Made by a program: the position numbers and the translations under genes. A stretch of DNA of 64,000 bases from Azoarcus sp. PA01 (lineage in GTDB: Bacteria > Pseudomonadota > Gammaproteobacteria > Burkholderiales > Rhodocyclaceae). The stretch spans positions 1,302,001 through 1,366,000 of the forward strand of contig LARU01000002.1 of the NCBI GenBank assembly GCA_001274695.2. Direction: 5' to 3'. Positions 51,975-60,950 of this stretch are shown here, piece by piece (within the stretch, counting starts at the first letter, position 1; every line of letters starts with the position of its first letter). The notes under the pieces were generated by a model, which made no database searches, was not told the origin of the DNA, and saw nothing but the letters and a program-made list of their open reading frames with translations.

Positions 51975-53162
51975 TCAGACGATCACCTCCTCGTCCCCCC
52001 TGAGCGCCAGCCACTTCATGATGTCTTCGCGGCGCACCAGGCCGCGGACCCTGCCGTTGTCGACGACCGGCAGCAGCTCGACGCCGCGCCGGGAGATGGT
52101 CTCGAGCGCCTCCGCGGCCGCCCGGTCCGGCTCGATCGTGGGGAGATCGCCGATCGGGATCATGATGTCTGCAACGGTCGTGCCGGCCCGCGCGGCGGGC
52201 GCCAGTTTGCGTACCTCGCCGAGTCCGGCCAGCCCGACCAGCTGGCCGTCGCGCACCACTGGGAAATTGCGCTGGTCGTGGGCGATCAGGTAGTCATCGA
52301 TGAGCGTTGCCACCGAGGTGTGCGGTTCGACGGTGGTCACGTCGGCGAGCATCACGCGCGATACCGGCACTCGTTCAAGCGAGCGGCGGGCGAGCAGCTG
52401 CTGGTAGCTCATCTTCGCGGCGTTGTGCAGGAACCCGCCGATCAGCGCGAGCCACAGGCCGCCGATCACGCCGGCACCGAAAAGCGGCACCGGAATGCCG
52501 ACGAACATCGCCGCGCCGGCGGCGATCAGCGCGATGCCGAAGCCGCGCCCGAGCGCCGCTGCCCAGCGGGTGGCGTGGTAGACGTCGCCGGTCACGCCCC
52601 ACAGGACGGCGCGCAGCATCCGTCCGCCGTCGAGCGGAAAGGCGGGCACCAGATTGAACAACGCGAGGATCAGGTTGATCGGCCCGAGCCACAGCAGCAC
52701 CGTCGCGAGCGGACCGATCTGCGTGAGCGCTGGCGTCGGGTCGTTCGGATCGATGACCACGTCGCCCGCCAGCGCGGAGCCCACGACCAGGCAGGCTGCG
52801 CCGATCGCGAGACTGACGACCGGCCCGACCAGCGCCATCCAGAACTCGGCTCGCCAAGTGTGCGGTTCGCGCTCGAGCTGCGCCATGCCGCCGAAGACGA
52901 ACAGCGTGATGCGTCGGATCTCGACTCCCTGGGCGCGCCCGACCAGCGCGTGCGACAGCTCGTGGACCAGGATCGAGACAATCAGCAGCACCGCGGCGAC
53001 AGCGGCCACTAGCCATACCAGAGCGGCGCTCCAGTGCGGGTGCCAGGTGGGAAACAGACCCGCTCCGAGGCTCAGCATGATCAGCACGAAAATGATCATC
53101 AGGCTCCAGTCGAGCGCCACCTCAACCCCGAGGATGCTGCCGATACGCAAACCTTTGACCAT
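51975..53162 (-). CDS. Site-2-type M50 metalloprotease with C-terminal CBS pair
   Basis: 395 residues from ATG 53162. Zinc motif HELSH at 67-71 in TM2-TM3, second metal ligand region NLVPAFPLDGGRML near 157, six membrane helices to about 240. Two CBS domains (about 255-390) follow, with VMLADVTTVEPHTSV and DIMIPIGDLPTIEPDRAA. This is the SpoIVFB-like group III layout of intramembrane proteases, whose CBS domains sense adenine nucleotides. Substrate unknown. The earlier in-frame codons lack hydrophobic or family features. Confidence 0.9.
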   Translation of the reverse strand: MVKGLRIGSILGVEVALDWSLMIIFVLIMLSLGAGLFPTWHPHWSAALVWLVAAVAAVLLIVSILVHELSHALVGRAQGVEIRRITLFVFGGMAQLEREPHTWRAEFWMALVGPVVSLAIGAACLVVGSALAGDVVIDPNDPTPALTQIGPLATVLLWLGPINLILALFNLVPAFPLDGGRMLRAVLWGVTGDVYHATRWAAALGRGFGIALIAAGAAMFVGIPVPLFGAGVIGGLWLALIGGFLHNAAKMSYQQLLARRSLERVPVSRVMLADVTTVEPHTSVATLIDDYLIAHDQRNFPVVRDGQLVGLAGLGEVRKLAPAARAGTTVADIMIPIGDLPTIEPDRAAAEALETISRRGVELLPVVDNGRVRGLVRREDIMKWLALRGDEEVIV

Positions 53163-53329
53163 GATCCGGCTCCGGAAAAACCACAACCGCGGTCGGCGAC
53201 AGGCTCGCACGCGACAGCCCGACCGCCCGGACTCCATGTGGTGTGGTGATTGGCAAGTGCCATGCCCGGCAAAGCGGCGGCACGCCGGTTGCAGGCCTTC
53301 AGCGGTGAACAACGCGAGGAGACAAGACC

Positions 53330-54079
53330 ATGGCAGATCGCGATCTCACCGCTGCGGTCGCGCGCGCCGCGCAGCCGCTCGCCGAGACGGCCGGACGGTT
53401 CGACCGCGTGCTCGAGCTTGCCGGCGAATTCCGCCTGGTGCTGCTCGGCGAGGCGAGCCACGGCACGCACGAGTTCTACGCGGCGCGCGCCGAAATCACG
53501 CGCCGGCTGATCAGCGAAAAAGGCTTCGACGCGGTCGCGGTCGAAGCCGACTGGCCGGACGCGCTGCACGTGAGCCGCCATGTGCAGGGCGGCGGCGACG
53601 ACGCGGATGGCAACGCCGCGCTCGGCAGCTTCCAGCGGTTTCCGCGCTGGATGTGGCGTAACCGCGAAGTGTGCACGTTCGTCGACTGGCTCAGGCAACG
53701 TAACGGCACGCGCCCGCCCGACGCGCGCGCCGGCTTCTACGGCCTCGACCTGTACAGCCTGCGGGCGTCGATGGACGCCGTCGTGCGCTACCTCGCGGGC
53801 ATGGACCCCGAGGCGGAGCGACGGGCACGTGCCCGCTACGCGTGCTTCGACCACATCGCGGACGATCCGCAGCGCTACGGCTTCGCCACCACTTTCGGCA
53901 TGACCGAGCCGTGCGAGCAGGCGGTGCTGCGCCAGCTCGCCGAGCTGTCGCGCGACACGACGCGCTTTTTTGCGCCACGACGGCGTCGCTGCCGCCGACG
54001 AGCTGTTTTACGCGCAGCAGAACGCACGCGTCGCGGTGAATGCCGAAGCCTATTACCGCAGCATGTTCGCCGGGCGTAA
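53330..54079 (+). CDS. Erythromycin esterase-like protein, N-terminal part (frameshifted)
   Basis: The family's catalytic segment GEASHGTHEFY is at about residues 40-50, then VAVEADWPDALHVSRHV, TFVDWLRQRNG and GFYGLDLYSLRASM. Homology runs to SRDTTRF at about 213 and then the frame degenerates into Arg-rich residues, while the next frame continues the family. The break coincides with a T6 run (53966-53971); five Ts would give an uninterrupted 446-residue protein. Erythromycin-esterase homologues occur widely without macrolide resistance, often in stress gene sets. Confidence 0.82.
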   Translation: MADRDLTAAVARAAQPLAETAGRFDRVLELAGEFRLVLLGEASHGTHEFYAARAEITRRLISEKGFDAVAVEADWPDALHVSRHVQGGGDDADGNAALGSFQRFPRWMWRNREVCTFVDWLRQRNGTRPPDARAGFYGLDLYSLRASMDAVVRYLAGMDPEAERRARARYACFDHIADDPQRYGFATTFGMTEPCEQAVLRQLAELSRDTTRFFAPRRRRCRRRAVLRAAERTRRGECRSLLPQHVRRA

Positions 54080-54668
54080 CGAGTCGTGGAACCGGCGCGA
54101 CGCGCATATGGCCGAGACGCTGCAGGCGCTGGCGAAGCACCTCGGCGAGCGTCTCGGCCGGCCGGCGAAGATCGCCGTGTGGGCGCACAACTCGCATCTG
54201 GGCGACGCGCGCGCGACCGAAATGGGCGAAGCCGGCGAACTGAACCTTGGCCAGCTCGCGCGCGAGCAGTTCGGCGCCGCGAACGTGCTGCTGGTCGGCT
54301 TCACGACCCACATCGGCAGCGTCACTGCGGCGTCCGAGTGGGACGCGCCGGCCGAACACAAGCGCGTGCGCGACTCGCACCCGGACAGCTTCGAGCGCGT
54401 CTTCCACGACTGCGGCATCGAGCGCTTCGTGCTCGAACCGCGCCGCGTGCCGGCGCTTCGCGGCGTGCGCCGGCTCGAGCGCGCGATCGGCGTGATCTAC
54501 CTGCCCGACACCGAGCGCCTGAGCCATTACTTCCACGCGCAGCTCGCGGACCAGTTCGACGTCGTGATCCATCTCGACCGCACGCGCGCGCTCGAGCCGC
54601 TCGAACCGACCGGGGACTGGACGCGCGGCATGTCGCGCGAAATGGAAACCTATCCGACCGGCATGTAG
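53970..54668 (+). CDS. Erythromycin esterase-like protein, C-terminal part
   Basis: Continuation of the gene at 53330 in the +1 frame: RHDGVAAADELFYAQQNARVAVNAEAYY (described only as a pattern), KIAVWAHNSHLGDARATEMG with the second catalytic His region, LLVGFTTHIGSVTAASEWD and RAIGVIYLPDTERLSHYFHA. It has no independent start signal. The downstream part is unmutated, which points to a very recent change or a base-call error. Confidence 0.8.
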   Translation: MRHDGVAAADELFYAQQNARVAVNAEAYYRSMFAGRNESWNRRDAHMAETLQALAKHLGERLGRPAKIAVWAHNSHLGDARATEMGEAGELNLGQLAREQFGAANVLLVGFTTHIGSVTAASEWDAPAEHKRVRDSHPDSFERVFHDCGIERFVLEPRRVPALRGVRRLERAIGVIYLPDTERLSHYFHAQLADQFDVVIHLDRTRALEPLEPTGDWTRGMSREMETYPTGM

Positions 54669-54975
54669 GCGTACGGGCGCGCAGCGGCCGGGCGTGGGCC
54701 TGGAGCCGCTTCATGACCGACATCGGCGCGCGGCTCGTCGCCCATGATGCCGTCGAGCGGTGTCGCCGAGCGGTGGCCGGGCAACGGTACGCGCGGCGGG
54801 AGTTCTTTCAATGACCCGTAGTTTTTGCATGCGCCCGGTCGCGGGGCCTGCGCAGGCATGCGTTCGGCGCGCGGCACAGCATTTGCTGAACTCGGCGGGC
54901 AGTTCGGGCGCACGCCCGTTGCAGCTTCGTTGGCTGCGGGAGTGGCCGCTGCCTGAGTCGATCGAGGTCCGAGCA
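54669..54975. other. 307-base spacer before the glycosyltransferase
   Basis: No supported gene. A 33-codon frame from ATG 54713 (MTDIGARLVAHDAVERC...) has no family resemblance and no clear ribosome-binding site. Confidence 0.4.
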
Positions 54976-56028
54976 TTGAGAATCGCGCAGGTCTCCCCCC
55001 TGTTCGAAAGTGTCCCGCCGAAGTACTACGGCGGAACGGAACGGGTCGTGTCCTACCTCACCGAGGAGCTCGTCGCGCAGGGACACGACGTGACGCTGTA
55101 TGCGAGCGGCGATTCGCAGACGCGCGCAAGCCTGCGCCCCGTCGCGCGCCAGAGCCTGCGGCTCGACCCCGAATGCATCGACCAGCTCGCGCACCACGTG
55201 CTGATGCTCGAGCACGTGGTGCGCGAGGCGCACAACTTCGATCTGATCCACTTTCACATCGATTATCTGCATTTCCCGCTGTCGCGCCGCCTGGCCGTGC
55301 CGCATGTCACGACGCTGCACGGGCGGCTCGACATTCCGGACCTGGTGCCGCTGTATCGTGAATTCAGCGAAATGCCGGTGATCTCGATTTCCGACCACCA
55401 GCGGCGCCCGCTGGCGTGGCTCAACTGGCAGGCGACCGTGCATCACGGCCTGCCGACGACCCTGCTGCCGTTCTCGCCCGGACCCGGGCGCTACCTCGCG
55501 TTCCTCGGGCGCATCTCGCCGGAGAAGCGCGTCGACCGGGCGATCGAGGTCGCGCGCCGGGTCGGCCTGCCGCTGCGCATCGCGGCCAAGGTCGCGCCCG
55601 TCGATCAGCGCTACTTCGACGAACAGATCGAACCGCTGCTCGCGCAGCCGCACGTCGAGTACCTCGGCGAGATCGCCGAAGCGGAAAAAGCGGCGTTCCT
55701 CGGCGGCGCCGCGGCGCTGCTGTTCCTGATCGACTGGCCCGAGCCGTTCGGCCTGGCGATGATCGAGTCGCTCGCGTGCGGCACGCCGGTCATCGCCTGG
55801 CATTGCGGCTCGGTGCCCGAAGTGCTGCGCGAAGGCGTCAGCGGCTTCATCGTCGGCAGCCTCGACCAGGCCGAACGGGCGATCGCGTCGATCGACCTCA
55901 TCGACCGCGAAGCCTGCCGCAAAGCGTTCGAGGAGCGGTTCACCGCGTCGGCGATGGCGGGCAACTACCTGCGCGTCTATCGTGAATTGATAACACAGCA
56001 GCTGAAGGCCGCACCGGCCGGGGCATGA
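54976..56028 (+). CDS. GT4-family glycosyltransferase
   Basis: 350 residues beginning at TTG 54976 (MRIAQVSPLFESVPPKYYGG); codons further upstream are not GT-like. GT-B fold: N-terminal GGTERVVSYLTEEL and LIHFHIDYLHFPLSR, C-terminal FLGRISPEKRVDRAIE, and the donor-binding EPFGLAMIESLACGTPVIAW (EX7E motif). It lies nine bases before an amylo-alpha-1,6-glucosidase gene. That pairing suggests work on an alpha-glucan or trehalose-like product. Donor and acceptor unknown. Confidence 0.87.
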   Translation: MRIAQVSPLFESVPPKYYGGTERVVSYLTEELVAQGHDVTLYASGDSQTRASLRPVARQSLRLDPECIDQLAHHVLMLEHVVREAHNFDLIHFHIDYLHFPLSRRLAVPHVTTLHGRLDIPDLVPLYREFSEMPVISISDHQRRPLAWLNWQATVHHGLPTTLLPFSPGPGRYLAFLGRISPEKRVDRAIEVARRVGLPLRIAAKVAPVDQRYFDEQIEPLLAQPHVEYLGEIAEAEKAAFLGGAAALLFLIDWPEPFGLAMIESLACGTPVIAWHCGSVPEVLREGVSGFIVGSLDQAERAIASIDLIDREACRKAFEERFTASAMAGNYLRVYRELITQQLKAAPAGA

Positions 56029-56037
56029 AGGCTTTCG

Positions 56038-58197
56038 ATGCAGGACGCAATCCAGATCGACGACCGCTGGTACGTGCTCGCCACTTCGTCGCTCGCCGAC
56101 GACCGCACGCGCGTGCTCAAGCAGGGCGACACGTTCGCGCTGTTCGACCGCTACGGCGACATCCGCCACATCGGCATCGCCGAGCAGGGGCTCTACCACG
56201 GCGGCACGCGTTTCATGTCGCAGCAGCGGCTGCTGCTGAACGGCGTCAGACCGATGTTGCTCAACTCGACGATGAAGCAGGACAACAGCCTGCTCGCCGT
56301 CGACCTGACCAACCCCGACTTCACTGCCGGCAGCCGAGCGATCGACAAAGGCACGGTGCACGTGTTTCGCGGCAAGCTGCTGTGGGAAGCGGTGCTCTAC
56401 GAGCACCTGCGGGTGATGAACTACGGCCGCGAACCGCTCGACCTGACGCTGACCCTGGAATTTGCCGCCGACTATGCGGACATTTTCGAGGTGCGGGGCT
56501 TTCAGCGCGCACAAGTCGGCGAGCTGGCGCCGCCGACCGTCGGCGCGCGCGAGATCGTGCTCGGTTACCGCGGCCGCGACGGGCTGACGCGCCGCACGCG
56601 GATCGGATTCGATCAGCCGCCGTGCAGCGCCGACGCGTCGCAGCTGACGTTCGCGTTGCGGCTCGAACCGCAGCAGTCGCGTGACCTGTTCGTGTCGGTG
56701 ACCTGCGAAGTCGAAGGCGAATGCGCGGTGTGCACCTACGAGCAGGCGTACGCGCGCAACAAGAACCAGCTGCATGCGTGGGACGAGAGCGACTGCGCGA
56801 TCGACACTTCGAACCAGCAGTTCAACAGCTGGCTGAACCGCTCGTTCGCCGACCTGCGCATGCTGACGACCGAAACCGCCGACGGCCCTTACCCGTACGC
56901 GGGCGTGCCGTGGTTCAGCACGCCGTTCGGGCGCGACGGCATCATCACCGCGCTGCAGTATCTGTGGGTCAACCCGCAGCTCGCCAAAGGCGTGCTGCAA
57001 TTTCTCGCCGCGACCCAGGCGCACGAAAAAAACCCCGAACGCGACGCGGAGCCGGGCAAGATCCTGCACGAGACGCGCACCGGCGAACTCGCCAACCTCG
57101 GCGAGATCCCGTTCGACCGCTACTACGGCAGCGTCGATGCCACTCCGCTGTTCGTCGTGCTCGCCGGCGCGTACTGGGAGCGCACCGGCGACCGCGACCT
57201 GATCGCGGCGCTGTGGCCGAACATCGAGCGCGCGCTCGGGTGGATCGACACCTACGGCGACGCCGACGGCGACGGCTTCGTCGAATACGCGCGCCACAGC
57301 AGCAAGGGGTTGCAGCAACAGGGCTGGAAGGACTCCGACGACTCGGTGTTCTACGCCGACGGCCGCCTCGTCGAGCCACCCGTTGCGCTGTGCGAAGTCC
57401 AGGGCTACGTCTACGAGGCGAAGCGCTACGCCGCGCGTTTCGCCGCCCTGCTCGGCGACCCGCAGCGCGCCGCGACGCTCGAACGGCAAGCGAAAACGCT
57501 CCGCACGCGCTTCGATCAGGCGTTCTGGGTCGCGTCGCTCGGCACCTACGCGATCGCGCTCGACGGCGCGAAGCGCCCGTGCACCGTGCGTTCGTCGAAT
57601 GCCGGTCACGCGCTGTTCTCCGGCATCGCGGGCGCCGACAAAGCGGCGGTGGTCGCGCGCACGCTGCTCGCCGAGGACATGTTCTCGGGCTGGGGCATCC
57701 GCACGCTGTCGAGCCGCGAAGCGCGCTACAACCCGATGTCGTACCACAACGGCTCGATCTGGCCGCACGACAACGCGCTCGTCGCGGGTGGTTTCGCCCG
57801 CTATGGCCTCAAGCGCGAAGCACTGCGGGTCATGGAAGGGATGTTCGAGTCGAGCGTGTTCATGGATCTGTACCGCCTGCCCGAGCTGTTCTGCGGCTTC
57901 GGCCAGCGCCCCGGCGAAGGCCCGACGCTGTACCCCGTGGCCTGCTTGCCGCAGGCCTGGGCGAGCGCGACGGTGTTCTATCTGCTGCAGGCGTGTCTGG
58001 GCCTGTCCTTCCGGCCGGAAACCGCCGAGATCGTGTTCGACAACGCGGCGCTGCCCGGCTTCCTCGACCACGTCACGATCCGCGGCCTTCAGATCCCGAG
58101 CGGCTCGGTCGATCTGACGCTCTACCGCCGCGCCCAGGACGTGACGCTGCATGTGACGCGCAAGCACGGCGAAGTGCGCGTCGTGTCGGTGAAGTGA
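56038..58197 (+). CDS. Amylo-alpha-1,6-glucosidase / glycogen debranching-like enzyme
   Basis: 719 residues. An N-terminal beta-sandwich (GDE_N_bis type, FALFDRYGDIRHIG to about residue 230) precedes an (alpha/alpha)6 catalytic barrel, with PYAGVPWFSTPFGRDGIITALQ, YYGSVDATPLFVVLAG, DSDDSVFYADG and NGSIWPHDNALVAGG. Acidic residues in PFGRDG and GSVDAT are the likely acid/base pair of the GH15/GH63-like clan. It may release glucose from alpha-1,6 branches or act on a related oligosaccharide. Forms a unit with the GT4 gene. Confidence 0.88.
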   Translation: MQDAIQIDDRWYVLATSSLADDRTRVLKQGDTFALFDRYGDIRHIGIAEQGLYHGGTRFMSQQRLLLNGVRPMLLNSTMKQDNSLLAVDLTNPDFTAGSRAIDKGTVHVFRGKLLWEAVLYEHLRVMNYGREPLDLTLTLEFAADYADIFEVRGFQRAQVGELAPPTVGAREIVLGYRGRDGLTRRTRIGFDQPPCSADASQLTFALRLEPQQSRDLFVSVTCEVEGECAVCTYEQAYARNKNQLHAWDESDCAIDTSNQQFNSWLNRSFADLRMLTTETADGPYPYAGVPWFSTPFGRDGIITALQYLWVNPQLAKGVLQFLAATQAHEKNPERDAEPGKILHETRTGELANLGEIPFDRYYGSVDATPLFVVLAGAYWERTGDRDLIAALWPNIERALGWIDTYGDADGDGFVEYARHSSKGLQQQGWKDSDDSVFYADGRLVEPPVALCEVQGYVYEAKRYAARFAALLGDPQRAATLERQAKTLRTRFDQAFWVASLGTYAIALDGAKRPCTVRSSNAGHALFSGIAGADKAAVVARTLLAEDMFSGWGIRTLSSREARYNPMSYHNGSIWPHDNALVAGGFARYGLKREALRVMEGMFESSVFMDLYRLPELFCGFGQRPGEGPTLYPVACLPQAWASATVFYLLQACLGLSFRPETAEIVFDNAALPGFLDHVTIRGLQIPSGSVDLTLYRRAQDVTLHVTRKHGEVRVVSVK

Positions 58198-58215
58198 GCT
58201 GCGCCGCGCACTCGC

Positions 58216-58416
58216 TCACGGGAACGTGCCGCGGTGCTTCTTCTCCATGTCTTCGGTCTTGTGCTCGGGCGTCACGCCCATGCGCTGCTGATTCTCGCGC
58301 TGCTTTTCCTTGTCGCTGCGGGCATCCTCACCCTGCGTGCCGGGCTTCGGAGGGTTCGCTGCGGAAGACTGGGGATTGTCGGCTGTATCCGACTTTCGCG
58401 TGTGAGGTTCGGCCAT
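58216..58416 (-). CDS. 66-residue hydrophilic protein
   Basis: ATG 58416 is preceded by AGGAGGAAGCACAA, an excellent ribosome-binding site; the longer in-frame extension is not protein-like. The product is nearly all polar or charged (KPGTQGEDARSDKEKQRENQQ), with no Cys and no hydrophobic core, so it is probably disordered. It follows the zinc-knuckle gene by 16 bases. Function unknown; composition recalls small stress-induced hydrophilins. Confidence 0.7.
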   Translation of the reverse strand: MAEPHTRKSDTADNPQSSAANPPKPGTQGEDARSDKEKQRENQQRMGVTPEHKTEDMEKKHRGTFP

Positions 58417-58432
58417 TTGTGCTTCCTCCTGT

Positions 58433-58609
58433 CTATGCTCCCCCGATTCCTTCAATGACGACGCCGGTGCCGCCGCACTCGCTGCAGGGTTTGTCGTCGA
58501 CGACTCCGGTGCCCTTGCAGGCGCGGCAGGTGTTCTCGCCGGTTCCCGGCGTGCCGGGAGGGGCCTGGTCGCCGGGATGAGTCTCGGGTCGAGCCGGTTC
58601 GGTGGCCAT
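58433..58609 (-). CDS. 58-residue DnaJ-like zinc-knuckle protein
   Basis: A short frame from ATG 58609 to TAG 58433, with AAGGAG seven bases before the start. After a Pro-rich 27-residue lead come two CxxCxGxG-type pairs, CRACKGTG (residues 28-35) and CSECGGTG (42-49), spaced by VVDDKP. This is half of the DnaJ cysteine-rich domain and should bind one zinc. Standalone proteins of this kind are known from DnaJ-like zinc finger families and may bind unfolded protein or nucleic acid. Co-transcribed with the 66-residue gene. Confidence 0.78.
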   Translation of the reverse strand: MATEPARPETHPGDQAPPGTPGTGENTCRACKGTGVVDDKPCSECGGTGVVIEGIGGA

Positions 58610-58739
58610 CGCAAGCTCCTTGCTGGGATCAGTCCGAATTCGACGGGACGCAAGGAGGCGGGTTCCGGCGCGTACATGTCGTTACATCGCCGCCGCGGCG
58701 CGCAACCGCGTCCCCGGCCGGGGGCACGGTCGGCAGTGC

Positions 58740-59459
58740 TTACAGCCAGTCCACGTTCGCCGAGAACAGGTAGCCTGCGCCGTACACGGTCTTGATCAGC
58801 TTGGGGTGAAGCGGGTTTTCTTCGAGACGCTTGCGCAGCCGCGAGATGCGCAGGTCGATGCTGCGGTCGAGCGCCGCGACGTCGCGCCCGCCGAGGAGCT
58901 GCTCGCGGGTGAGGATCTGGTTGGGACGCTGGAGCAACGCGCCGAGCAGCCGGGCTTCGGCCATGCTCAGCGTCTCGGTTTCGCCGCCGGGGGAAGTGAG
59001 GGCGTTGTTGCCCGGCTCGAAGCGCCAGCCGGCGAATTCCGCGATGCGCACGCCGCTCGCCGGTGCGTCGGCCGCATGCGGCTCGCGATAGCGCCGCAGG
59101 ATGCTGCGCACCCGGGCGATGAATTCGCGCGGCTCGAACGGCTTGACCATGTAGTCGTCGGCGCCCAGCTCGAGCCCCGTCACGCGGTCATGGGTGTCGC
59201 CGCGGCCGGTGACGATCAGCAGGCCGAAGCCATGACGGGCGCGGACGTGGCTGAGGATGTCGAGGCCGTCCATGTCGGGCAGGCCGAGATCGAGAACGCA
59301 CAGGCGCGGAGGGTCGGCATCGAGCCGCCGCAGGAAATCCGCGCCGGTCGCGAAAAATTGTGCCTCGAAGCCGAATTTCTCGAGCGTCTGGGCCATCAGC
59401 CGGGCGACCGCAGGGTCGTCCTCGACGACGTGGATCGTTTCCTTCGGCTTGTTCGGCAC
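58740..59459 (-). CDS. OmpR/PhoB-family response regulator
   Basis: 239 residues. Receiver domain with acidic pocket VEDDPAV, phospho-acceptor Asp in VLDLGLPDMDG, Thr/Lys switch residues in VTGRGD and VKPFEP. C-terminal winged helix (about 140-232) with LTREQLLGGRDVAALDRSIDLRISRLRKRLEENP and IKTVYGAGYLF. It lies 21 bases after the hybrid kinase and is presumably its partner. Target genes unknown; the adjacent small-protein pair and acyl-CoA synthetase are candidates by position. Confidence 0.92.
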   Translation of the reverse strand: MPNKPKETIHVVEDDPAVARLMAQTLEKFGFEAQFFATGADFLRRLDADPPRLCVLDLGLPDMDGLDILSHVRARHGFGLLIVTGRGDTHDRVTGLELGADDYMVKPFEPREFIARVRSILRRYREPHAADAPASGVRIAEFAGWRFEPGNNALTSPGGETETLSMAEARLLGALLQRPNQILTREQLLGGRDVAALDRSIDLRISRLRKRLEENPLHPKLIKTVYGAGYLFSANVDWL

Positions 59460-59480
59460 GGCACGGGCTCCGCAATTCGG

Positions 59481-60950
59481 TCAGCGACAGATTGCGTCCA
59501 GCATAGCCGACAGTCTCTCCTTGCTGAAAGGCTTAGCGAGCAGCGGAACGCCGAGATCCTTGGTGATCGCATCGGCCCTGTCCACGTAGCCGCTCATCAG
59601 GATCACCGGGAGGCCGGGCCGAAAGCGGCGAATGAAGCGCGTCAGCCCGCACCCGTCGAGTCCGCCGGGCATCACGACGTCCGACAGCACGAGCGAGATC
59701 GCTGCCACGTTCTCGACGATGTCGGCCGCTTCCTGGCCGTTTTCGGCTTCCAGCACCGAACAGCCGAGCGCGGCGAGCTGCTTGCGCACGATGGTGCGCA
59801 CCTCCGGGTCGTCCTCGACGAGCAGCACCAGCTGCCCCGCAAGAGGCGTCGCGGGCGCCGCAGTGCCCGCTTCCCCCGCTGCGGCAGGACTCGCGAGCGT
59901 CCGCGGCAGCAACAGCGCGACTGCGGTGCCGCAGGCCTGGCGGCTGCGAATGCGTACCGCTCCGCCCGACTGACGCGCGAAGCCATACACCATCGGCAGG
60001 CCCAGCCCGCTGCCCATGCCGAAACGTTTCGTCGTGAAGAACGGTTCGAACACGTGCGCCACGGTCGTCGCATCCATCCCGGTGCCGGTATCGCGGACCG
60101 TCACCTGCACGTAGTCGCCTGGCGGAATATCCAGCTCCGCGGCAGCGGCTGCATCGAGCGTCTCGACTGCGGACTCGATGCGCAGCTCCCCGCCTTCGGG
60201 CATCGCGTCGCGTGCGTTGAGGGCAAGGTTGAGCAGCGTGCTCTCGAGCTGGTGCGCGTCGGTCATCGCGACCAGTTCGGCATTGCGGCTCGCCGTGTGC
60301 AGCGCGATGGTTTCGGGCAGCGAGCGCCGGATCAGCTTCGCCATGCCCAGAATGAGTTCGTTGACTTCGACCGGGCGCGGCGCGAGCGGCTGCTGGCGCG
60401 AGAATGTCAGCAGCCGCTCGATCAGCTGCGCGCCGCCCTGCGCAGCCTGCATCGCCGGCGCGACGAATTCCTCGATCGCGGCGTCGTCCGGGCGCGCTTC
60501 CCGCAGGCCCGCGAGATTGCCCATGACGACGGTCAGCATGTTGTTGAAATCGTGCGCGAGCCCCCCGCTGAGCTGGCCGATCGCCTCCATTTTCTGCGCC
60601 TGCGCGAGGGCGCGCTGGGTGCGGCGCTGCTCGGTGGTGTCGACCGCGTGGACGTAGCAGCCGAGCACTTCGCCGCCGACGCCGAGCTCGGGCACCAGCG
60701 TGCTGCGCGCGTATAGCGTGCGCCCTGCCGCATCGCTCATCGAATATTCGTAGGTCACCCGCTCGCCGCCCAGCGCGCGGGCGAGCGGCTCGCGCACCGC
60801 GTCGAACACTTCCGCGGGCACGACCTCGACGATGCGCCGGCCGACGACCTGAGCGCTTTCCCGTCCGAACCACGCCGCGTACGCCTTGTTCGCGTAGCGA
60901 TACGTCCAGCTGTCGTCGAAATAGGCGATATGCGCCGGCACGGCGTCCAT
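59481..60950 (-). CDS. PAS-containing hybrid sensor histidine kinase
   Basis: 489 residues from ATG 60950. PAS domain (about 1-115, MDAVPAHIAYFDDSWTYRYAN), HisKA with phospho-His in GGLAHDFNNMLTVVMGN, HATPase motifs LLNLALNARDAMP, DTGTGMD and GSGLGLPMVYGF, then a C-terminal receiver (VEDDPEVRTIV, acceptor Asp in LSDVVMPGG). No membrane segment, so it is cytosolic. The N terminus is doubtful: ATG 60950 has no ribosome-binding site, and the residues in frame upstream (AENRRLRDI) look like a genuine coiled lead. A better start at ATG 61018 is one frame away across a G6 run at 60978-60983. Confidence 0.88.
   Translation of the reverse strand: MDAVPAHIAYFDDSWTYRYANKAYAAWFGRESAQVVGRRIVEVVPAEVFDAVREPLARALGGERVTYEYSMSDAAGRTLYARSTLVPELGVGGEVLGCYVHAVDTTEQRRTQRALAQAQKMEAIGQLSGGLAHDFNNMLTVVMGNLAGLREARPDDAAIEEFVAPAMQAAQGGAQLIERLLTFSRQQPLAPRPVEVNELILGMAKLIRRSLPETIALHTASRNAELVAMTDAHQLESTLLNLALNARDAMPEGGELRIESAVETLDAAAAAELDIPPGDYVQVTVRDTGTGMDATTVAHVFEPFFTTKRFGMGSGLGLPMVYGFARQSGGAVRIRSRQACGTAVALLLPRTLASPAAAGEAGTAAPATPLAGQLVLLVEDDPEVRTIVRKQLAALGCSVLEAENGQEAADIVENVAAISLVLSDVVMPGGLDGCGLTRFIRRFRPGLPVILMSGYVDRADAITKDLGVPLLAKPFSKERLSAMLDAICR

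Noticed and set aside
51784..52293. Plus-strand ORF with one N-terminal hydrophobic helix after the aminotransferase gene
   Set aside because: The first 40 residues are membrane-like, but the rest runs antisense through the well-supported M50-CBS protease gene and is Ser/Arg-rich, typical of a shadow frame.
54808..58167. 1119-residue minus-strand open frame
   Set aside because: Antisense to the glycosyltransferase and debranching genes; no recognisable domain.
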